Shown: positions 16,807 through 26,169 of the stretch, in pieces
How positions within the stretch are numbered: the first letter of the stretch is position 1
Layout: every line of letters begins with the position of its first letter
NCBI GenBank assembly: GCA_025924475.1
Contig: JAICIH010000012.1
Span: 1-40,298, forward strand
From: Bryobacteraceae bacterium
GTDB taxonomy: Bacteria > Acidobacteriota > Terriglobia > Bryobacterales > Bryobacteraceae
DNA: 40,298 bases
Direction of reading: 5' to 3'
Translations under genes and position numbers: made by a program
The notes under the pieces: generated by a model
Seen by the model: the letters and a program-made list of their open reading frames with translations, nothing else
Database searches by the model: none
What the model was told of the DNA's origin: nothing

Positions 16807-17991
16807 TCACGCTTTCAACCATCTATCCAACCAGACATAGGCCCGCGAAGAGGCCGCTTCTGGAAAGCTGTGTCCCGCCGCGAAATAGAAACGCGATACA
16901 CTCGCTTCCGCTCCCAACAACCGATAGAGGCGTGATAGGCGGGCAAGAGACTGGCGTGTGCTCCAACCTCCGTTCGGAAATACAAAATCTTCATCCGATG
17001 CGGTCAGAATGATGGGACGCGGCGCAATTAAGGCGAGCATCTGATGCATATCGAACGGAGTTTTGATAACTTCGGAATCCGGCACCGCCCGATAGAAGTC
17101 CATATTGAGGTAGGGACTGCTGGTAAAAAAACCCAACTTAGGCAGGAGCGCCGTGGCGCGGCTCCAGCGGAACGTATTGCCATCAATCCGAAACGTATCG
17201 AATCCGCAATTGCTGGCGCCCGCAGTAATACGATGATCCAGCGCCATGCCGAAAAGAGTAGTAAGTCCGCCGTGCGAGTGCCCGATACAGCCGATGCGTT
17301 TAGGGTCGACAAAATCGAGCGTTTCGAGATAGTCGATCGCGCGGCTCAGATCCCAAATCATTTTAGAAAGAAGCGACCAGCCAGGATGTCGCCGGTAAAA
17401 CGGAATTGCGTCGCCATAGTGTCCCGATTCGGCTTTATGCCGCTCTCCGAAACACAATGCATCCCACGTCAACGTGACATAGCCCCGCTGGGCCAGGCGA
17501 AGCGCCGTGTGCTGCTCGGGATTGTCCGCCAAACCGGCGGGGCTATCTTTGCCGGCTTGCGTCGTCTGGTGCGGGCAAAGCACCGCGGGTAGATGGGTTC
17601 GCCGGCCGTCCGGGATCAGGAGATACGCCGGTATCCATTCCCCTGGCTCCGATTGATATCGCACTTTACGGCGCGTGAATCCGTCGCCGCGAAATTCGCC
17701 GAGTGTTTCCGCCGAGAGCGGCGGTTTTTCAGTAGGCGCAGCACCGAGGAACGGCGCCATGACTTCCTGAAATCCTTTGCGGCGAATTGGCCAATCCTTA
17801 CGCGCCTTCGGAGCCAATTCGATCAGCTCCGCTTTCCCACTCTGCTCGCCGGCGATTGTGGGCTTTTGAGCGCCGGTGATACTACGCCAGCGGTCCCAAC
17901 TCCAGTCCACGTAGTCGAATTCGCTACTACGCGGTGCGGGAACAGATCCGGCAACCATCAAGGTCGATTCGACAAAACGCCGGCGTGTCAC
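16807..17991 (-). CDS. Alpha/beta hydrolase (acetyl-xylan-esterase-like), probably exported
   Basis: 394 residues from a GTG start that overlaps the stop of the symporter-lyase gene (GTGA, 4 bases). The N-terminus T-R-R-R-F-V-E-S-T-L-M-V-A-G looks like a short Tat leader. The triad is visible: nucleophile S239 in G-H-S-H-G-G, an Asp in A-S-D-E-D-F-V-F-P, and the His in A-A-G-H-S-F-P. C-P-H-Q-T-T-Q-A-G-K-D matches the corresponding C-L-H-Q-T-T-A-I-G-K-D segment of the hydrolase at 8835, so the two share ancestry. The family contains carbohydrate esterases that remove acetyl groups. Sitting directly behind a polysaccharide-lyase-type domain, de-esterification of the same glycan is a sensible inference. 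Confidence 0.82.
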   Translation of the reverse strand: MTRRRFVESTLMVAGSVPAPRSSEFDYVDWSWDRWRSITGAQKPTIAGEQSGKAELIELAPKARKDWPIRRKGFQEVMAPFLGAAPTEKPPLSAETLGEFRGDGFTRRKVRYQSEPGEWIPAYLLIPDGRRTHLPAVLCPHQTTQAGKDSPAGLADNPEQHTALRLAQRGYVTLTWDALCFGERHKAESGHYGDAIPFYRRHPGWSLLSKMIWDLSRAIDYLETLDFVDPKRIGCIGHSHGGLTTLFGMALDHRITAGASNCGFDTFRIDGNTFRWSRATALLPKLGFFTSSPYLNMDFYRAVPDSEVIKTPFDMHQMLALIAPRPIILTASDEDFVFPNGGWSTRQSLARLSRLYRLLGAEASVSRFYFAAGHSFPEAASSRAYVWLDRWLKA

Positions 17992-20900
17992 TGGGTGCGC
18001 CCCCAGGTGAAGTGGAACTCATGGCTGCCGGGATCTACGCTGATCTGCTCTGTCTTGCCGTCAGGCTCGCGCAATCGCACCGTCTGCACAACGGTCGAGT
18101 ACACGTTGAGCGCTGTGCGGCCGTTTTGATAGGTTGCCGCAAAACTCGCCGGACGTTCGCTCGCGAACCATGTCTCGCTTCCCTGCTTCAGGTGGGTCAC
18201 ACCGAGCCCGGCCAGCAGTTGCGGCCGGCTCGGCTGGCCGCGCACGAACCACGTCGCCGCATCGGTGGTCCAGGTGTCGAACGAGTTAGGCCGCGCCTCG
18301 GAGCCCTTACGGAACAGCAGACGCTCGCTGCTAGAGCCGCCACGCTCGACACCGATCCAGACTGGGGTTTCGATGCGGTGCAGTCCGGTTAACCGTTCCT
18401 GCGCGGAGTCCGGTGAACGGGCCGGCGCAAGCACCGTAAGAAATCGGACCGCTTCGGAAGAGGTAGATGTGCTCGCATGTAAAATCGCCGGCTGCGCGGG
18501 AACAACAGCCGGAGCAACCGGATTAAAGGTGCTGTAAGGAAGATGCCCGCCGGTCACCTGCAATTTCAGATTCGGCGGCGACAGGAAGCCAATCGCCAGC
18601 GACGCAACTTTACCGCTATAAAGCGCGGTCGCCTCCTTCGTAGTGACTCGTTTAACTTCGGGCAGATGTAGCAACCAATCGAAGGCCGCGTGTTCAGCGG
18701 GAAGAAGTTCGTCGTATACGATCACGTAATTCGGCTTGATGAACACGATAGAGCGAGAAAATTTCTTCAAGCGGCCGCGATAAACCTGCTGGAGTTCGCT
18801 TGTTACTCCATCGAGATCCGCGCTCATAACGGTATCAACGATTCGAGGATACTCGTGAAGCATCGGAAAGGCCAGCGTATCGGCGATTGACTGGCTCGCC
18901 GGATCTCCATCGACGAGTATCGTATTGTGTCCGGCTGCCTGTTTGAAGTAGTCGTCGTAATACGGATCTTTGTAGTAATCAGCATAGCCGGCATCTAAGA
19001 CGAGATTCTCACCCAAAGCGCGTAAGAGAAAAGAGCCCTGATCGCCATGATTGTGGTTGAAATTGGGTCCGGCGCGGAACAGCAGAATCGAATCGTCCGG
19101 CTGCCATCCAGTGCGGAACACTACGTTCCCCTTGGTCGAGAAATAACGCGAACCGGGGGCTTTTGGCGGCTCGGCTTTCAGAGTGTCGTCGGAAAACAGC
19201 AAATCTTCCATGGATGCCGGCGCGAAGTGATCTTCATACCAGCGAAACACCGGATTATGCGACTGTGCCACTACGGGAGCAATCGTATGCCCACCCGGGC
19301 AGTGCGTATCCCCCATGTCCAGGCAGCCGGAAATCGGATCTGCCAGTGTGGTGATCGGGTACCAAAGCGAATCTTTCACATGGGACCGGCTCCAATAATC
19401 GAGCCCCAATACGCGCTTCAGCGCAATTAAGGCCGGCGCAAGCGTCTCCAAATCGAATTCGTGGTAGCTGATGCCCTCGCCGTAGCTGCCATCGGCCAGG
19501 TAAGTTCCGGCCAGATGTCCTTCCAGTTTGGCCAGCAGGCCATTCGTGTACAGATCGAGATTGGGATCGTCAGACTCGCCGGCAATTGCCGCAATCGCTA
19601 ACAGAGAACCGGCCACGCTATGCGAGATCCAATTACTCGTGTTCGTCAGAACTCGATCGTCTACGACATACTCCCGGTAGGCGGGCAGGATGCCTTTCTG
19701 AATGAGGCCCTCGCGAATGACCGCGCGCTCCTGGGACGAGAGTTGGTCGTACAGCAGATCGTAGGCAAAGGCAATTTGCGCGGTGAATTCGCCGGCGGGA
19801 TAGTACGTAGGCTGTCCATGCGCGGGGAACCAGGGCGGCGCCCAGCTTGGCCACTTGATGACGGTGAGCAGAGCGGACTTGGCGGCATCGAGAGCTTGCG
19901 CATCGTTGTTTAAATATGCGAGCAGAGCGTTGTAGCGAATGCGATTTCCCGCGCTGGTAATCAGATCGAAATAGCCGGGCAATGTGGGCAATAAATAGAC
20001 GTGATCGAGCATGGGGAAGATCGCTGCGGCGCGAGTCAAATCGCCGTTTTTTCGGGATTCTTTCGCTTGATGCACGATCTTCTTCCACAACGCTTCGTAT
20101 TTGCCGTCGCGAGTTCTTTCCAATAAGCGGTCGCGATCGGCTGCGCTGAAATATAGGCGCGGATGCGCCGCGAGCGGAGAATGGGAGGCAACCAGGCGAA
20201 CGCCGGTTACCAGAGAATCGCCGCTGTTCGCCTTACCGCGAAGCCACAATGTATAAACTCCCGGGGCGTGCGGAGTGCCGAATGCGAGTTGACTCGACCA
20301 TGTCCCATTGCGCTCCACGAGCCGGCCACTGGCCACGTTTTTCCCATCCTGGTCCTTGACGACACATTCGATGCTACTGACGCGAACCGGCGCGACCGCC
20401 TCCACACGCAGCGGATGCTCGGGATCAAGCCTCGTTGCTGCAAAGAGTTCGCGCCTAGGCTCAAGCGCTATTGTTCGTGGCTGAAGCACGCGAAAGCGGA
20501 CTTCCCGCTGCGCCTGAAACTGCGCGTCGTCAAGAAGAAATCGATAAGTCACATCGCGATCGGCGTGCGGCAGCGCGGCCACTACGTAGAAGCCTTCGAT
20601 GCCGGTCCCGTTTGGCACCGCGAGATGGGACGCGTCCCGAAATTCGGAGAGCGCGATGCGTACGGTATGCCACGCGCCATTGATCCCGGTATCGCGCACA
20701 GCCATATATCGCCGCCCGTCGGAAGCAGCAATGCCAATTTCAATACGATCGCCGGACGAAGCCGATGTGAGGCGATACGAAAACGCGAGAACAGCGCCGC
20801 TTGATGCGACAAGATCGAGGCGACGAATGAACCCGAATCGCTCCGGCCCAGACCGCACCGGCTTCAAGATACGCATCAAAGAGCGTCCGCCCAAAGCCCC

Positions 20901-22853
20901 ATATTCGGCAGTAGGCACAATCGATGGATCGTAGCCGGCGTCCTGAACGGGCGGATAACTGGCAAATTGTGCGAGTTCCGTTCCCTGGAAGTTTTCCCGC
21001 CATGTGTATGGCTCGGTGATGGCGCTGCCGGACGAAGCGGCATTCCCGCACATCGGCATTAGCAAAGGCGTTACCAGAACAAATGCCCAGCCGCCGATTT
21101 TATTCATGGACCGAAACACTCCACGGCGCGCCCAGCGGCGGATGAACAGTCCGCCGCTTGCGCAAAGAACAATACTCGCCATGCCGAGAAGACTCCAATG
21201 GCGGCCGATTGCCGTGACCACACAAAGAATCGAGGAAGCGGCAAACGCAATGCCCAGCGCACAATCGAAAAGATCCCGCAGCGTTTCGGCGCGAATGGCT
21301 GCGCGTTCTTCTATACCGGCCGATGCGATCACCGGTCCCCACAGTCCTGGCGGCCGGCAGCGCAAATAGAACTCACGCAAAGTTTCCATGCGCTCCGCTG
21401 GCGTTGCGAAGGAAATGATCACGATAGTCAGAGCGCCGAGACCGAACAATAGCAGAAAACCGTGCCAGAACGGATGTGCCGTTTCGATGGAAAACCCAAG
21501 CGGAAACCAGACGATATAGCTCAAGGGAAGGCCGATTACCAGCGCCGCGGCTTCGCCATAGATATTCAGACGCCACCAGAAGAAGCGAAGCCAGGAGAGC
21601 GGCAGAATAAACGCAAAGACCACCGAATTAATAAATAGAAACCACGCGCGCAGGCCGTGCACAAAGAAGTAAGCAACCACTAGCGAAAGCGCAAAAATAA
21701 CAAGCGAGCCGGCGCGGCCTATCCAGACATAATGGCGCTCGGTTTTTCCAGGCCGTACGAAAATTCGATACAGATCATTGACGAGATAGGAGGCGCCCCA
21801 GTTCATCTCCGTACTGATGGTCGCCATATAAGCTGCAAACACACCGGCTATCAATAAACCCAATAACCCGGGTGGCGCATAGGCGCGCACCAGTCGCGCC
21901 CACAACTCGCCCGGCTCGGCTACTGATTCTGGCGCATACAAAGCGGCGGCAATCATGCCGAGAAAAAGAAACGGCACGACACGGACAATCAGCGTGAGCA
22001 ATGTATTGAATAGCTGTCCGACCTGTGCATGAAACTCATTGCGCGCCGCCATGAAACGCTGCGCCGTAAAACCTTCCCCGCCAGTCGGCGAGGCTGCGAA
22101 AAACAGACCCTGCACCACAAACGCGAAAATCGTCAGGCCGTCGAGACCCGGCTTCGGCAGCATCACGCCGAAAAATGACGCGGCATTCGCGCCCGGCAGC
22201 GATTCAATCGAGTGATACACGCCGCTTAGGCCTCCGGTCGCCGCAAGCGCGATCGGCACCAGAATGATGTTTCCCAGGAGAAAAATCCCGAATTGAAATG
22301 CGTCCGTATAGGCTACGCCATAGAGTCCCGATGTGACCGTATAAACAGCCGCAATCGCACCGGCAAATAGCATGAGCCGCAATGGCTCCCAGCCGAGAAT
22401 GGGTCCCAACGCCGCTCCCAACCATCCGGAAACATAACCCATCAGCAGCACGATAAATCCGAGACTCATAAAGGCGGCGTAGATTCCGCGATAGGCGTGA
22501 GCGAGGCGGCCGCTATAGCGGATCTCGAGCATTTCGGCGGAGGTCACCGTGCCGAGCCGGCGCCAATATTTCGACCACAGGACAGCTCCGAGCGGCATCC
22601 AGATCACGTAGGGTATCCACCACACCGCGTTGCCCAGAAGGCCGCCTTGATAAGTGAGCATCGTAACCGCGGGAGCAAGGCCGGCATCAGTGTAGGTAGC
22701 AACCGCGGATAGCGCAATCAGCCACCACGAGAGATTGCGGCCGGAGATGAAATAGTCGGCGACGCTGCGGCTAGCCCGGCGCGTGAAGTAGAGGCCCACT
22801 CCCAGCATCAGCGCAAAGTACAGACCAACGACGCACCAGTCGACGATCGTCAT
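17988..22853 (-). CDS. Sodium:solute symporter fused in frame to heparinase II/III-type lyase
   Basis: 1621 residues. Residues 1-582 are a full sodium-solute symporter (SSS family): A-D-Y-F-I-S-G-R-N near the start, many hydrophobic helices, and two extra helices at the end of this part. Residues 583-1621 are a secreted-type protein: Met583 (ATG at 21107) starts a signal-peptide-like run (M-N-K-I-G-G-W-A-F-V-L-V, then small residues), followed by a beta-rich region, an alpha/alpha barrel (from about A-H-P-R-L-Y-F-S) and a heparinase II/III beta domain. The lyase signature H1267-N-H1269-G-D-Q-G-S-F and A-G-H-N-T-I-L-V-D are intact. If made as one chain, the junction helix would carry the lyase outside the membrane. 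GAGG stands 8 bases before the first ATG; a GGAG stands 11 bases before the internal one, so two products are also possible. Starts 10 bp after the oxidoreductase gene. Confidence 0.85.
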   Translation of the reverse strand: MTIVDWCVVGLYFALMLGVGLYFTRRASRSVADYFISGRNLSWWLIALSAVATYTDAGLAPAVTMLTYQGGLLGNAVWWIPYVIWMPLGAVLWSKYWRRLGTVTSAEMLEIRYSGRLAHAYRGIYAAFMSLGFIVLLMGYVSGWLGAALGPILGWEPLRLMLFAGAIAAVYTVTSGLYGVAYTDAFQFGIFLLGNIILVPIALAATGGLSGVYHSIESLPGANAASFFGVMLPKPGLDGLTIFAFVVQGLFFAASPTGGEGFTAQRFMAARNEFHAQVGQLFNTLLTLIVRVVPFLFLGMIAAALYAPESVAEPGELWARLVRAYAPPGLLGLLIAGVFAAYMATISTEMNWGASYLVNDLYRIFVRPGKTERHYVWIGRAGSLVIFALSLVVAYFFVHGLRAWFLFINSVVFAFILPLSWLRFFWWRLNIYGEAAALVIGLPLSYIVWFPLGFSIETAHPFWHGFLLLFGLGALTIVIISFATPAERMETLREFYLRCRPPGLWGPVIASAGIEERAAIRAETLRDLFDCALGIAFAASSILCVVTAIGRHWSLLGMASIVLCASGGLFIRRWARRGVFRSMNKIGGWAFVLVTPLLMPMCGNAASSGSAITEPYTWRENFQGTELAQFASYPPVQDAGYDPSIVPTAEYGALGGRSLMRILKPVRSGPERFGFIRRLDLVASSGAVLAFSYRLTSASSGDRIEIGIAASDGRRYMAVRDTGINGAWHTVRIALSEFRDASHLAVPNGTGIEGFYVVAALPHADRDVTYRFLLDDAQFQAQREVRFRVLQPRTIALEPRRELFAATRLDPEHPLRVEAVAPVRVSSIECVVKDQDGKNVASGRLVERNGTWSSQLAFGTPHAPGVYTLWLRGKANSGDSLVTGVRLVASHSPLAAHPRLYFSAADRDRLLERTRDGKYEALWKKIVHQAKESRKNGDLTRAAAIFPMLDHVYLLPTLPGYFDLITSAGNRIRYNALLAYLNNDAQALDAAKSALLTVIKWPSWAPPWFPAHGQPTYYPAGEFTAQIAFAYDLLYDQLSSQERAVIREGLIQKGILPAYREYVVDDRVLTNTSNWISHSVAGSLLAIAAIAGESDDPNLDLYTNGLLAKLEGHLAGTYLADGSYGEGISYHEFDLETLAPALIALKRVLGLDYWSRSHVKDSLWYPITTLADPISGCLDMGDTHCPGGHTIAPVVAQSHNPVFRWYEDHFAPASMEDLLFSDDTLKAEPPKAPGSRYFSTKGNVVFRTGWQPDDSILLFRAGPNFNHNHGDQGSFLLRALGENLVLDAGYADYYKDPYYDDYFKQAAGHNTILVDGDPASQSIADTLAFPMLHEYPRIVDTVMSADLDGVTSELQQVYRGRLKKFSRSIVFIKPNYVIVYDELLPAEHAAFDWLLHLPEVKRVTTKEATALYSGKVASLAIGFLSPPNLKLQVTGGHLPYSTFNPVAPAVVPAQPAILHASTSTSSEAVRFLTVLAPARSPDSAQERLTGLHRIETPVWIGVERGGSSSERLLFRKGSEARPNSFDTWTTDAATWFVRGQPSRPQLLAGLGVTHLKQGSETWFASERPASFAATYQNGRTALNVYSTVVQTVRLREPDGKTEQISVDPGSHEFHFTWGRTQ

Positions 22854-22863
22854 TGGGCGGGCC

Positions 22864-23913
22864 TCAACTCTTTCCGGATTCCGCGAACTGCCGGACCTCG
22901 CAACTTGCGCCTTTTGTCAGCGATCGCGAAACCGCGTCCAGAACCGCAGTGACCTGCCGGCCATCGAATGCGGTCACCTGCGGCGGAGTATCGTCCAGGA
23001 TGGCCGCCACAAAATCGTTCAGGCACTCGACAAACGCGCCGCGCAGTTTCCCGAAGATTTCGTGCATCAGAAATGTTTTGGGATAAGTGAACTTTGTCTC
23101 CGTGCTCAATTCGATCGATTCGCGTTTCCGGTCGAAATGCAGATGTCCGGCCGAGCCGATCACTTCTACGAACGAATCGGTAATGGTCGGAAAGGCATTG
23201 GGATAAATCCAGGCGGATTCAATCGTGGCAAACGCGCCGCTGGCAAATTTCACCTGCGCCTGAATCAGGTCGTATGTATCGATTCCATGCGCCGAGAGCA
23301 CGCCCTTGGCTCCGTAGGCGTGTACTTCAATGGGCTCACTAGCGAAATACCAGCGCAGGAGATCGATATCGTGCGCGCCAAGAAAATGAATGGGCGTCGA
23401 GCGAGCCGCCCAATCGATCATTTCGGTGGAAACCCAGATCGTATCGTTTTTTCGTGCGTAACCTGCTATTGGATGGCCGATCGAGCCTTGCCGAATAGCA
23501 GTAAATCCTTGGTTGTACGCCCCCAGCCACCGATGATTGAACGCCACTTGTAATTTCTGCCGGGGGCGGCTACGGCTCAACTCGAGCAGTGAATCCGCTT
23601 CCTCGAGATCGGTCGTGAACGGCTTTTCGCACAGCACATGGAGGCCCGCTTCGAGCGCCGCCTTCACCGGCTCATAGTGCGCGAAATCCGGCGTTGCCAC
23701 ACACACGGCATCGAGCGGAGACTGCGCCAGCATCTCCTTGTAATCCAGATAGCGTGCACCGATTTCGTACTTATCGCCAATCTGACGGAGGCGCTCCGGA
23801 TTGCGAGTCGCGATCGCGGTAACTTCGGCGAATGGATGAGTCCGATAAATCCGCGTATACTGCTCGCCCATAATTCCAAGGCCGATTACTCCGACGCGGA
23901 CTTTTTTACCCAT
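22864..23913 (-). CDS. Gfo/Idh/MocA-family NAD(P)-dependent oxidoreductase
   Basis: 349 residues, the usual length for this family. The N-terminal Rossmann motif is G8-V-I-G-L-G-I-M-G16, and the family signature E96-K97-P98 (C-E-K-P-F) is present, with the substrate-side N-H-R-W-L-G and later A-H-D-I-D-L-L-R-W segments. Members oxidise or reduce sugars, cyclitols and their derivatives, and some cleave glycosidic bonds through an oxidised intermediate. No signal peptide is present, so it is cytoplasmic. It overlaps the ceramidase-like gene by 8 bases and precedes the symporter-lyase gene by 10 bases. Within the operon it probably acts on the imported sugar; the exact substrate is not known. 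Confidence 0.87.
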   Translation of the reverse strand: MGKKVRVGVIGLGIMGEQYTRIYRTHPFAEVTAIATRNPERLRQIGDKYEIGARYLDYKEMLAQSPLDAVCVATPDFAHYEPVKAALEAGLHVLCEKPFTTDLEEADSLLELSRSRPRQKLQVAFNHRWLGAYNQGFTAIRQGSIGHPIAGYARKNDTIWVSTEMIDWAARSTPIHFLGAHDIDLLRWYFASEPIEVHAYGAKGVLSAHGIDTYDLIQAQVKFASGAFATIESAWIYPNAFPTITDSFVEVIGSAGHLHFDRKRESIELSTETKFTYPKTFLMHEIFGKLRGAFVECLNDFVAAILDDTPPQVTAFDGRQVTAVLDAVSRSLTKGASCEVRQFAESGKS

Positions 23914-25222
23914 TTACTGAACCTAACGTTTCTTTTAGGCGCTTCGCGCTTTCCACCAGGCGATCCTCCGCGTCGGGACCGCACCTCGCGGAAACCACTT
24001 CATATCCTCCCCTTTCAAAAGCTTTGCGCGTAGGCAAATAGCCGATGTAGCCATTCGTAACGCCGGCTATAAAGGTCCGCGGGCCACCGCCATTCTTGAT
24101 ACGCATGCCGATTTCGACAAACACCTCGGCTGGCACGGCTATAAACACGCTGTCGCCGATCTGAATGGCTTGCAGTTCCATGGGAAGCAAGCCATCTTTG
24201 TATTTGGTGGCCTGCCGTGCATAAAAATGCGTAATGGAACTGTAGAGCAACTCGGATTTGGCCTGCCTGTATTCGGCCGAGGCATCGTTAGCTGGAAACC
24301 CATTCACTCGCGCCTCGGCCTCGCGAAGAGCTCTCTCGGTCTGTTCCGGCGCGGGATACGGCTTAAGAGCGAAAGGCTCGATGAGCGTCCCGAATCGCAG
24401 CGGAGCTTCTTCGTGCGTTGGGATTGTCGGAAGAGCGCTCAAAACGGCATCTCCGAGTTTGTGCCCCAGTTCCGCCGCACGCGCAAAAGTTCGCCCCGGT
24501 GTAATGACTCCGATGGCGCTCAACTCCGAGGAGTGACCGACGCTGATATCGCCCTGCGCGCCGTTCACATACATCGCGAAACTTCCTTCACCGAGCTGAT
24601 CTTCCACGCGTTCAATAGTGGCCGCAGGAAAATCTCCGGAGGCGAGCAGGTTATCGGGCCCGAGCACAGTCGGATGACAAGCATAATTGATTAGCACGGC
24701 CCGCGTCCTGCCGTTGCCGTCGTCCACTTTCCAGATTCCGACCTCACTGTCGATGGGCTGGCCGTCCGGCGATCGCCGATTGACGCCCAGCCCATCCATT
24801 GTTCCCGTTCCGGCGCCGAGCCGCGCCGGGAAGCGCGATCGCCAAGCCGCTTCGACAGCCTCTACCATTGCATCGCTCAGCCGCGCCATGTAGCCGGCAT
24901 CGAGCAATTCGTCTGGGTTAAAAAACGTGCTGATTGTGACCGGCCCGGCGTGCGTATGGGTCGAAGCGATCAAAATGGCGGACGGCTCAATCGGAACACG
25001 CGCCGTAATCGCGCGCCGGGTCGCCGCGACGAAGTCGCTCGCCAGCGCCAATAGATCCAGGCTCAGCAGCGCGACCACGGCGGCGCCGCTTTCGATCACC
25101 AGAGCCCGTGCGAACAACTCATCGTGTATCCCCTCGCAGACTCCCTGGCGCGCCGCAAAACCAGCCAGAGGCGCTCCGATGCGCGGCGAAATCGACCGCT
25201 TTCCAAATCCAACCTTCAGCAA
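23906..25222 (-). CDS. Cytoplasmic neutral-ceramidase-like metallohydrolase
   Basis: 438 residues with no signal peptide; the protein begins directly with the domain (M-L-K-V-G-F-G-K-R-S-I-S-P). Zinc ligands of the neutral-ceramidase fold are clear: S-T-H89-T-H91-A-G-P, Y-A-C-H-P-T, V-P-A-E-V-F and G-Y-I-G-Y-L-P. The nucleophile region reads G-A-Q-G-D-I-S-V, so the serine of the ceramidase G-D-V-S motif is kept, unlike the secreted paralogue at 176-1516. The C-terminal domain of real ceramidases is missing. An amidase acting on an N-acyl sugar or lipid is possible, since ceramidases cut amide bonds and the operon otherwise looks directed at amino sugars; this is inference. It lies 35 bp after rpiR and overlaps the next gene. 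Confidence 0.8.
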   Translation of the reverse strand: MLKVGFGKRSISPRIGAPLAGFAARQGVCEGIHDELFARALVIESGAAVVALLSLDLLALASDFVAATRRAITARVPIEPSAILIASTHTHAGPVTISTFFNPDELLDAGYMARLSDAMVEAVEAAWRSRFPARLGAGTGTMDGLGVNRRSPDGQPIDSEVGIWKVDDGNGRTRAVLINYACHPTVLGPDNLLASGDFPAATIERVEDQLGEGSFAMYVNGAQGDISVGHSSELSAIGVITPGRTFARAAELGHKLGDAVLSALPTIPTHEEAPLRFGTLIEPFALKPYPAPEQTERALREAEARVNGFPANDASAEYRQAKSELLYSSITHFYARQATKYKDGLLPMELQAIQIGDSVFIAVPAEVFVEIGMRIKNGGGPRTFIAGVTNGYIGYLPTRKAFERGGYEVVSARCGPDAEDRLVESAKRLKETLGSVNG

Positions 25223-25257
25223 AACTTTCCTCCTTCAGAAATAGGCGCGCAAGGCGC

Positions 25258-26151
25258 TCAATAGCGTTTGCTCTTCACCGCCTCGGACGATGTCCGGATA
25301 AATTCCAGGCAGCGGTCGCCAAGCGCTACCGCCACGGCTACCGACAGCACATCGATGACACACAACTGCGCAATGCGCGAAGTGAGCACTTCTCCCCCTA
25401 GTGGTGTGTCCGGCGAGGAAGTTAACAGAATGACGTCGGCGATCTTTGTTAAGGGCGACGGGCTGAAATTGGTTATCGCAATCGTGACCGCTCCGGAGCG
25501 GCGCGCCACGGCCAGCGTGTCCACCACATCTTTCGTGCTGCCGGAATGTGAGATTCCAATGGCGGCATCGCCCGTGCGCAAGGATGCTGCCGCCATCACC
25601 TGCAAATGTCCGTCGCCGTAACAGTCAGCGGTCAATCCCAGCCGGGTAAGCTTCAGCTTGCCGTCGAGCGCAGTGAATGAGGAATAGCCCACTCCGTATA
25701 GATCGATCTTGCGGGCGTCCGCCAATGCCTTCGCCGCCACCTCCACCATGCCGCGGTCCAGCGACTTCATCGTGTCTTCCACGGCTTTTAGATTGGTCTG
25801 AAAGATTTTCTTCGTCAGATCTTCGATCGAATCGTCGAAGCTGATGTTTTCGTGAATGTATTCGACCGGCTCCACCAGATCCTGCGCCAGGCGCAATTTG
25901 AATTCCTGGTACCCCTCGTACCCGAGTGCGCGGCAGAAACGAATGATCGTCGATTCCCCCACCGATGCCCGGACGGCCAGTTCCGAGATGGACATGTGAA
26001 TGACCGCGCCGGGATCGAGAAGAACGTAAGCGCCAATATTCTTCTCCGCCGGCTTCAGGGTATGGATCATGCTGCGCAGGCGGATCAGGCAGCCGGCCGT
26101 GGAACGCTGGGATGGATGGTCCTGGATTCTACTGGAAGCTTCACGTCGCAA
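25258..26151 (-). CDS. RpiR-family transcriptional regulator (HTH + SIS)
   Basis: 297 residues from a TTG start at 26151. The N-terminal RpiR helix-turn-helix domain (L-K-P-A-E-K-N-I-G-A-Y, M-S-I-S-E-L-A, E-S-T-I-I-R-F-C-R-A-L-G-Y) is followed by a SIS sugar-phosphate-binding domain (D-L-Y-G-V-G-Y-S, G-I-S-H-S-G-S-T-K-D-V). The family senses phosphosugars; MurR, which controls MurNAc use in E. coli, is an example. The start is uncertain: the only alternative in this frame is ATG at 26070, which would cut into the first helix, whereas a promoter predicted at 26159-26188 would leave almost no leader before the TTG. It heads the leftward eight-gene operon and is divergent from the Oar receptor gene, with two candidate operators between them. 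Confidence 0.88.
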   Translation of the reverse strand: MRREASSRIQDHPSQRSTAGCLIRLRSMIHTLKPAEKNIGAYVLLDPGAVIHMSISELAVRASVGESTIIRFCRALGYEGYQEFKLRLAQDLVEPVEYIHENISFDDSIEDLTKKIFQTNLKAVEDTMKSLDRGMVEVAAKALADARKIDLYGVGYSSFTALDGKLKLTRLGLTADCYGDGHLQVMAAASLRTGDAAIGISHSGSTKDVVDTLAVARRSGAVTIAITNFSPSPLTKIADVILLTSSPDTPLGGEVLTSRIAQLCVIDVLSVAVAVALGDRCLEFIRTSSEAVKSKRY

Positions 26152-26154
26152 TGG

Positions 26155-26169
26155 TGGAAAATTACTCCA
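26155..26169. promoter_or_regulatory. Candidate RpiR operator 1 (rpiR-proximal)
   Basis: Read on the minus strand this is TGGAGTAATTTTCCA, a quasi-palindrome with TGGA/TCCA arms, 12 of 15 bases identical to the second site at 26229-26243. It overlaps the predicted -10 box of the rpiR promoter, so binding would shut off rpiR and the operon behind it. Sites of the general form TGGA-N7-TCCA are plausible for RpiR-family repressors. Confidence 0.55.
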
